Positions 31,052-34,416 of a stretch of 34,416 bases of DNA are shown here, piece by piece (within the stretch, counting starts at the first letter, position 1; every line of letters begins with the position of its first letter). The translations under genes and the position numbers were made by a program. The DNA comes from Actinomadura hibisca NBRC 15177 (GTDB taxonomy: Bacteria > Actinomycetota > Actinomycetes > Streptosporangiales > Streptosporangiaceae): NCBI RefSeq assembly GCF_001552635.1, contig NZ_BCRO01000117.1, positions 1-34,416 of the forward strand, read 5' to 3'. Under the pieces are notes generated by a model. It saw only the letters and a list, made by a program, of their open reading frames with translations. It was not told the DNA's origin and did no database searches.

Positions 31052-31933
31052 ATGCAGTCATTGGAATTCGCCGGATTCGAGCCCGTCGAGGTCGAGCGCG
31101 AGGGCGTGACGGTCCGCGGCGTGCAAGGCGGCTCGGGCCCCGCCGTCCTGCTGCTGCACGGCTACCCGCAGACGCGGCTGATCTGGCGGCTGATCGCGGG
31201 GCCGCTCGCGCAGGAGTTCACCGTCGTCGTGGCCGACCTGCGCGGCTACGGCCAGAGCGACAAGCCGTTCGGGGAGGACGACCACTCGACCTACAGCAAG
31301 CGGGCGATGGGCGACGACATGGTGGCGCTGATGCGGTCGCTGGGCCACGAGCGGTTCGCGGTGGTCGGCCACGACCGGGGCGCGCGCGTCGCCCACCGGA
31401 TGTGCCTGGACCACCCCGAGAAGATCGAGCGCGCCGCCGTCCTGGACATCGTGCCGACCGACACGATGTACGAGGCGACCGACCGGCAGTTCGCGCAGGA
31501 CACCTACCACTGGTTCTTCCTGACGCAGCCCTACGACCTGCCGGAGCGGCTGTTCGAGGGGGCCACCGACTACTACGTGCGCGAGACCATCCGACGCTGG
31601 GCGGGCCGTCCGGAGATGTTCTCACCGGAGGTCATGGACTCCTACGCGCACGCCTTCGCCGACCCGGCCGCGATCCACGCGGCCTGCGAGGACTACCGGG
31701 CGGGCATCGGCATCGACCTGGACCACCACGCCGCCGACCGCGACAAGCGGGTCACCTGCCCGCTGCTGGTGCTGTGGGGCGAGCACGGCGGCCTGCCGAA
31801 GCGGTTCGATGTGCTGAAGGTGTGGCGGGAGCGAGCGGAGAACGTGAGCGGCCACAGCGTCGACTCGGGCCACTTCCTGCCGGAGGAGGCACCGGAGGAG
31901 ACTCTGGCGGCGCTGCGGACCTTCCTGAAGTAA
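31052..31933 (+). CDS. Alpha/beta hydrolase of the fluoroacetate dehalogenase family
   Basis: The 293-residue protein has the alpha/beta-hydrolase frame with VVGHDRGARVAHR: nucleophile Asp108 in GHDRG, followed by Arg109 and Arg112. Compared with RPA1163, the family's studied fluoroacetate dehalogenase, each residue I recall as important has a counterpart: acid Asp132, halide-pocket His153-Trp154, Trp183 and Tyr215, and His274 in DSGHFLP. It should hydrolyse a carbon-halogen bond of a short 2-haloacid, though an esterase or epoxide-hydrolase activity is possible. ATG 31052 has GGGGAG seven bases upstream. A nearly perfect AAGGAGG at 31002-31008 has an ATG only one base away (31010), in frame, and cannot serve it well, so I chose 31052. 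Confidence 0.82.
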   Translation: MQSLEFAGFEPVEVEREGVTVRGVQGGSGPAVLLLHGYPQTRLIWRLIAGPLAQEFTVVVADLRGYGQSDKPFGEDDHSTYSKRAMGDDMVALMRSLGHERFAVVGHDRGARVAHRMCLDHPEKIERAAVLDIVPTDTMYEATDRQFAQDTYHWFFLTQPYDLPERLFEGATDYYVRETIRRWAGRPEMFSPEVMDSYAHAFADPAAIHAACEDYRAGIGIDLDHHAADRDKRVTCPLLVLWGEHGGLPKRFDVLKVWRERAENVSGHSVDSGHFLPEEAPEETLAALRTFLK

Positions 31934-31944
31934 TCCAGCGAATG

Positions 31945-32155
31945 GCACCTGGGGGGCCTGGCGCATCCTGGGCGGCCTGGCGCTCTTGGGCGACCTGGCC
32001 TCCCCCGCCGCCGCGCGGCGCCTGGCCGGGCTCGGCCTGGACCTCACCGAGGCCACCGGCCCGGCTGGGCCGCCTACCGGACGCTCGCCGACTACGAGCC
32101 GGAGATTGCGGCGCTGGCCCGCCGCCACCCCGACCGGGTCAGAAAAGAGACCTGA
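31945..32155 (+). pseudogene. Decayed gene fragment with a one-base frameshift
   Basis: The frame from about 31945 reads GTWGAWRILGGLALLGDLAS and continues to EATGPA near 32065, then breaks. The next base frame continues as WAAYRTLADYEPEIAALARR to a TGA at 32153-32155. A single missing base near 32065 joins them into one plausible C-terminal protein segment of about 70 residues. The first part has no start codon or ribosome site. The original protein family is not recognised. Its end overlaps the convergent DUF397 gene. Confidence 0.5.
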
Positions 32156-32318
32156 CGGTGCCGAGGAGGGTCTGCCAGTCCGAGGTGGAGAGACGCAACC
32201 TCGGCCCGTCGGGGTCCTTGGAGTCCCGGACGAGCGCGCCACCCGCCGCAGACGCCACCTCAACACAACTGCCCGCGTCATTGCCGCTGCTGTGACTGCT
32301 CTTGCGCCAGACGCTCAT
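32139..32318 (-). CDS. DUF397 protein
   Basis: The 59-residue protein MSVWRKSSHSSGNDAGSCVE and onward is a classic DUF397 domain, whose signature is WRKSS.S...G.CVEVA and a central VRDSKDP. DUF397 proteins are small actinomycete-specific partners of XRE/DUF5753 regulators, with WhiJ-type developmental control as the best-known setting. The ATG at 32318 overlaps the regulator's stop by four bases (ATGA), so the pair is translationally coupled. Length is complete for the family. Confidence 0.93.
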   Translation of the reverse strand: MSVWRKSSHSSGNDAGSCVEVASAAGGALVRDSKDPDGPRLRLSTSDWQTLLGTVRSLF

Positions 32319-33157
32319 GCCTTCGACCGTATCTGTTTGATCAAAGCAAGAGAATCCCGGTTCGACAGGGCCGTCTCCCGCAACCGCTCGAACCGCTCTT
32401 CCAGGCGGCGCACTTTGTCCAGGCGCTCGACATAGGTCATGCCCATCGGCGATTCGACCATCCCCACCGTCAGCCGGTACGCCTGCCCGATGACGAGCAG
32501 GGTGAACGCGCCCATGAGTCCGTACGGGTTGCTCGGCTCGGCGGGGACGATGCGAAGGTTGCTGCCCGGCCGTTCCGAAGTGTGCAGCAGGTGGCCCAGT
32601 TGCCCGTACGTCACCTCGGGCCCGCCGAGCCGTTGGTGGAGCACGGCCTCGTTCAGGAGGACGTCGAAATCCGGCGTCATCGGATCGTCGAAGATCCGCT
32701 GCCGCGCCATGCGGATCTCGACGGCCCGCCGCCGGGCCTCGGGCTCCAGCGTGATCATCGCGTTCGCGTACGCGGGGGTCTGGAGCAGGCCGGGCACCGC
32801 CAGGACCTCGTAGGTGCGAGCCGAACGACAGTCCGCCTCCAGCGAGATGAAGTCCATCGCGGCGGGGGCGAGGTCGTGAGTATGGCGGTGCCACCAGCCC
32901 CGCTTCCGGTCGACGCGGGCAAGTTCGACGAGGGCCATCCGGAATGACTGATCCTCCACGCCATAGCGGTCGAGCACGTCTTCCAGTTCGTCACCGCCGA
33001 TCCCGTAACCGTTCTCGACGTTGCTGAGCCAGCCATTGGAGCGCAGCACGATACGAGTGGCCGCCGTCTCCAGCGTCATATTGCGCTCGTCCCGAAGCTT
33101 TTTGAGCTCCATTCCGATGCGGCGGTTGCGAACAGAGGGTGTTGAACGCGACGGCAT
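32315..33157 (-). CDS. XRE-family regulator with DUF5753 domain
   Basis: The 280-residue protein has an N-terminal XRE helix-turn-helix (IGMELKKLRDERNMTLETAA then SNGWLSNVENG, about 14-50) and a DUF5753 domain (about 95-270) with ARTYEVLAVPGLLQTPAYAN, the usual FxxxxVPGLLQT-type core, and LLVIGQAYRLTVGMVE. It pairs with DUF397 downstream, the standard arrangement in filamentous actinomycetes, where many paralogous pairs control development or antibiotic production. The start is ATG 33157; ribosome site is weak. The pair is probably autoregulated as family members often are, but no operator is evident. Confidence 0.92.
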   Translation of the reverse strand: MPSRSTPSVRNRRIGMELKKLRDERNMTLETAATRIVLRSNGWLSNVENGYGIGGDELEDVLDRYGVEDQSFRMALVELARVDRKRGWWHRHTHDLAPAAMDFISLEADCRSARTYEVLAVPGLLQTPAYANAMITLEPEARRRAVEIRMARQRIFDDPMTPDFDVLLNEAVLHQRLGGPEVTYGQLGHLLHTSERPGSNLRIVPAEPSNPYGLMGAFTLLVIGQAYRLTVGMVESPMGMTYVERLDKVRRLEERFERLRETALSNRDSLALIKQIRSKA

Positions 33158-33216
33158 GACACGAGTGTCGTTCTGTCCACAACCGAACGCAGGCGGTCAC
33201 CGAAAATGGTGAACGT

Positions 33217-33645
33217 TCACGTCATGGCCAATGCGGCCGCCGCGATGAAGACGACCTGCAACACTGTGCGCCGCCCGAGCGGCGTGCCCTGCTCCGTGCC
33301 CCGGCGGGCCGCCGAGACGTTCGCCGGGAACATCACGATCATGAGCAGGATCAGGCACCCCGCCGCCCACGGCGCGGTGGCCGGGATCAGCATCCCCACC
33401 GCGCCCGCGAACTCCAGGACACCCGTGATGGTGACGAGCAGCTCGGGCTGAGGCAGGTTCGGCGGGACCATCTCGACCAGACTGGCGCGCAGCTTCGGGA
33501 AGAAGTGCGCGAAGGCCGTCAACAGGAACATGACGGCGACGCCTACGCGCAGGGCCGGGTGCCAGCCGTCCAGCGCGTCCACACCTGCGTACCCGGCGAT
33601 GCGGGCTCCCACGAAGCCGACGATGAGAGCGATGAGGGGTTCCAT
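33217..33645 (-). CDS. DoxX-like integral membrane protein
   Basis: The 142-residue protein has four hydrophobic helices and resembles small DoxX-family proteins: ALRVGVAVMFLLTAFAHFFP at the second helix, VTITGVLEFAGAVGMLIPAT at the third and GCLILLMIVMFPANVSAARRG at the fourth. The family is linked in some bacteria to redox and thiol stress, but no substrate is established here. The start is ATG 33645 with GGAGG five bases upstream. It is divergent from a TetR gene across an 83-base region with two operator copies, so it is the probable target of that regulator. Confidence 0.85.
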   Translation of the reverse strand: MEPLIALIVGFVGARIAGYAGVDALDGWHPALRVGVAVMFLLTAFAHFFPKLRASLVEMVPPNLPQPELLVTITGVLEFAGAVGMLIPATAPWAAGCLILLMIVMFPANVSAARRGTEQGTPLGRRTVLQVVFIAAAALAMT

Positions 33646-33665
33646 GCGGACCTCCGTTCCTTGAA

Positions 33666-33680
33666 CTTGTCAGTGACAAG
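33666..33680. promoter_or_regulatory. TetR-type operator, copy 1 (perfect palindrome)
   Basis: CTTGTCAGTGACAAG is a 15-bp palindrome with 7-bp arms around one central base, between the divergent doxX-like and tetR genes. A second copy lies 35 bases on (33701), and the bases after each (ATACGAYGACGG) are also repeated. Confidence 0.8.
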
Positions 33681-33700
33681 ATACGACGACGGGATCCCAT

Positions 33701-33715
33701 CTTGTCAATGACTAG
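33701..33715. promoter_or_regulatory. TetR-type operator, copy 2
   Basis: CTTGTCAATGACTAG matches copy 1 with two changes, one of them in the right arm. On the minus strand the TTGACA at 33703-33708 inside it could be the -35 box of the doxX-like gene, with TATCTT (complement of 33678-33683) 19 bases away as a long-spaced -10. Copy 1 would then overlap the -10 region, so both copies are placed to repress. Confidence 0.72.
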
Positions 33716-33728
33716 ATACGATGACGGC

Positions 33729-34268
33729 ATGAGCCCCTACCACCACGGGAACCTTCGCCCGGTGTTGCTCGACGCTGCGGCCGCCGCCATCGAGCAACAG
33801 GGACCAGCGGCGCTGAGCCTGCGCGACCTGGCTCGTCGCGCGGGCGTCTCACATGCCGCGCCCGCTCACCACTTCGGCGACAAGACGGGACTGCTCACGG
33901 CGCTGGCGACCCAGGGGTACGAGCTGCTGGCCGACGCGCTGGAGGCTGCCGGACCCGACATCCTGGACACGGGCGTGGCGTACGTCCGGTTCGCCGTGGG
34001 GCATCGCGCGCACTTCGAGGTGATGTTCCAACCCGGCCTCTACAAGCAGGACGACGCAGAGGTCACCGCCGCGCAGACCCGCGCAGGCCGTGCGCTGCAC
34101 ACGGCCCTCGCGGCAACGCCGGAGGCGGAGGGCGAACATGCGAACCTGGCGGCTTGGTCGATCGTGCACGGCTTCGCGGCTTTGTGGATCAGCGGCGCGC
34201 TACCCGAGGGACTGGGGGATGACGCTGGAACTGCGGCGTTGCCGGTGATCCGGCGGCTGTTCACCTAA
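33729..34268 (+). CDS. TetR-family transcriptional regulator
   Basis: The 179-residue protein opens with MSPYHHGNLRPVLLDAAAAA and a TetR helix-turn-helix, LSLRDLARRAGVSHAAPAHHF (about 29-49), then FGDKTGLLTALATQGYELLA leading into an all-helical ligand and dimer domain. The start is ATG 33729: upstream in-frame starts at 33702 and 33708 lie within the operator. No ribosome site is seen before 33729, so a leaderless or very short-leader transcript is likely. It is divergent from the doxX-like gene and presumably represses both itself and that gene through the two palindromes. The inducing ligand is unknown. Confidence 0.9.
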   Translation: MSPYHHGNLRPVLLDAAAAAIEQQGPAALSLRDLARRAGVSHAAPAHHFGDKTGLLTALATQGYELLADALEAAGPDILDTGVAYVRFAVGHRAHFEVMFQPGLYKQDDAEVTAAQTRAGRALHTALAATPEAEGEHANLAAWSIVHGFAALWISGALPEGLGDDAGTAALPVIRRLFT

Positions 34269-34280
34269 CCGGTGGACTAA

Positions 34281-34407
34281 GCCCGCACACGACACCTGAC
34301 CAGCGACCTCAGCCCCGCACGCTGCACGTGACCAGAAACCCCAACCCCGCGCCCTGCACGTGACCAACAACCCCAGCCCCGTGCCCGAACATGACCGGCG
34401 ACCCTGG
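34281..34407. repeat. Imperfect 32-bp tandem repeats, about four copies
   Basis: Copies at 34281-34312, 34313-34344, 34345-34376 and 34377-34407 (31 bp) share CCCCGC at the start and a core resembling CTGCACGTGACCA. The middle two are the most alike, and each contains the palindrome CACGTG. The repeat begins 12 bases after the tetR stop and may continue beyond the window. No protein frame is suggested, since 32 is not a multiple of three. Confidence 0.8.
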
Positions 34408-34416
34408 CCACCGGGG

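Overview
The window is very GC-rich, genes are densely packed on both strands, starts are often GTG and many neighbours overlap by four bases. The rimP-nusA-ylxR-infB order with a ferritin-like DUF4439 gene beside it, DUF397/XRE pairs and an Ltp-type thiolase with a DUF35 protein all point to a filamentous actinomycete. Streptosporangiales (Actinomadura or a relative) is my best guess; that placement is inference. I saw no rRNA, tRNA, CRISPR array, transposase or integrase.

Layout. Bases 1-3143 (minus) carry the translation/transcription operon rimP-nusA-ylxR-infB; infB runs off the left edge. Bases 3344-8706 carry two adjacent ferritin-like proteins (one a lipoprotein), a small coiled-coil protein, a HAD phosphatase, a secreted beta-propeller-like protein and a flippase-like membrane protein. 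Bases 8745-15930 form what looks like a catabolic island in three transcription units: (a) luciferase-like monooxygenase, degenerate PaaK-like protein and acyl-CoA synthetase (plus); (b) Ltp-type thiolase/aldolase, DUF35 Zn-ribbon protein and an unknown protein (minus); (c) HsaB-like flavin reductase (plus). Each unit is preceded by a copy of a near-palindrome built on AGCAAGCGCTTGG, beside or just downstream of a recognisable -35/-10 pair. The motif resembles the operator of KstR2, the TetR regulator of the later steps of steroid degradation, yet no TetR gene lies in the island. I consider this the most interesting system here: an uncharacterised CoA-dependent pathway in which the flavin reductase may feed the monooxygenase and the thiolase/DUF35 pair may cleave a side chain.

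Bases 15953-21378 (minus) hold a sugar ABC transporter operon: XylF-like binding protein, ATPase, permease, a second paralogous ATPase and a ROK regulator, with a 17-bp hairpin after the binding-protein gene. A 650-bp non-coding stretch with a 7-bp tandem repeat follows. Bases 22032-30108 are mixed: a small hypothetical protein, a Pro/Gln-tailed membrane protein, a zinc alcohol-type dehydrogenase, a secreted M14 zinc carboxypeptidase, a PTH2-domain protein, a membrane coiled-coil protein and a UbiA prenyltransferase. Bases 30271-34268 hold an HTH regulator followed by a fluoroacetate-dehalogenase-like hydrolase, a decayed gene fragment, an XRE/DUF397 pair, and a divergent DoxX/TetR pair whose intergenic region contains a duplicated TetR-type operator. 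The window ends in about four imperfect 32-bp tandem repeats.
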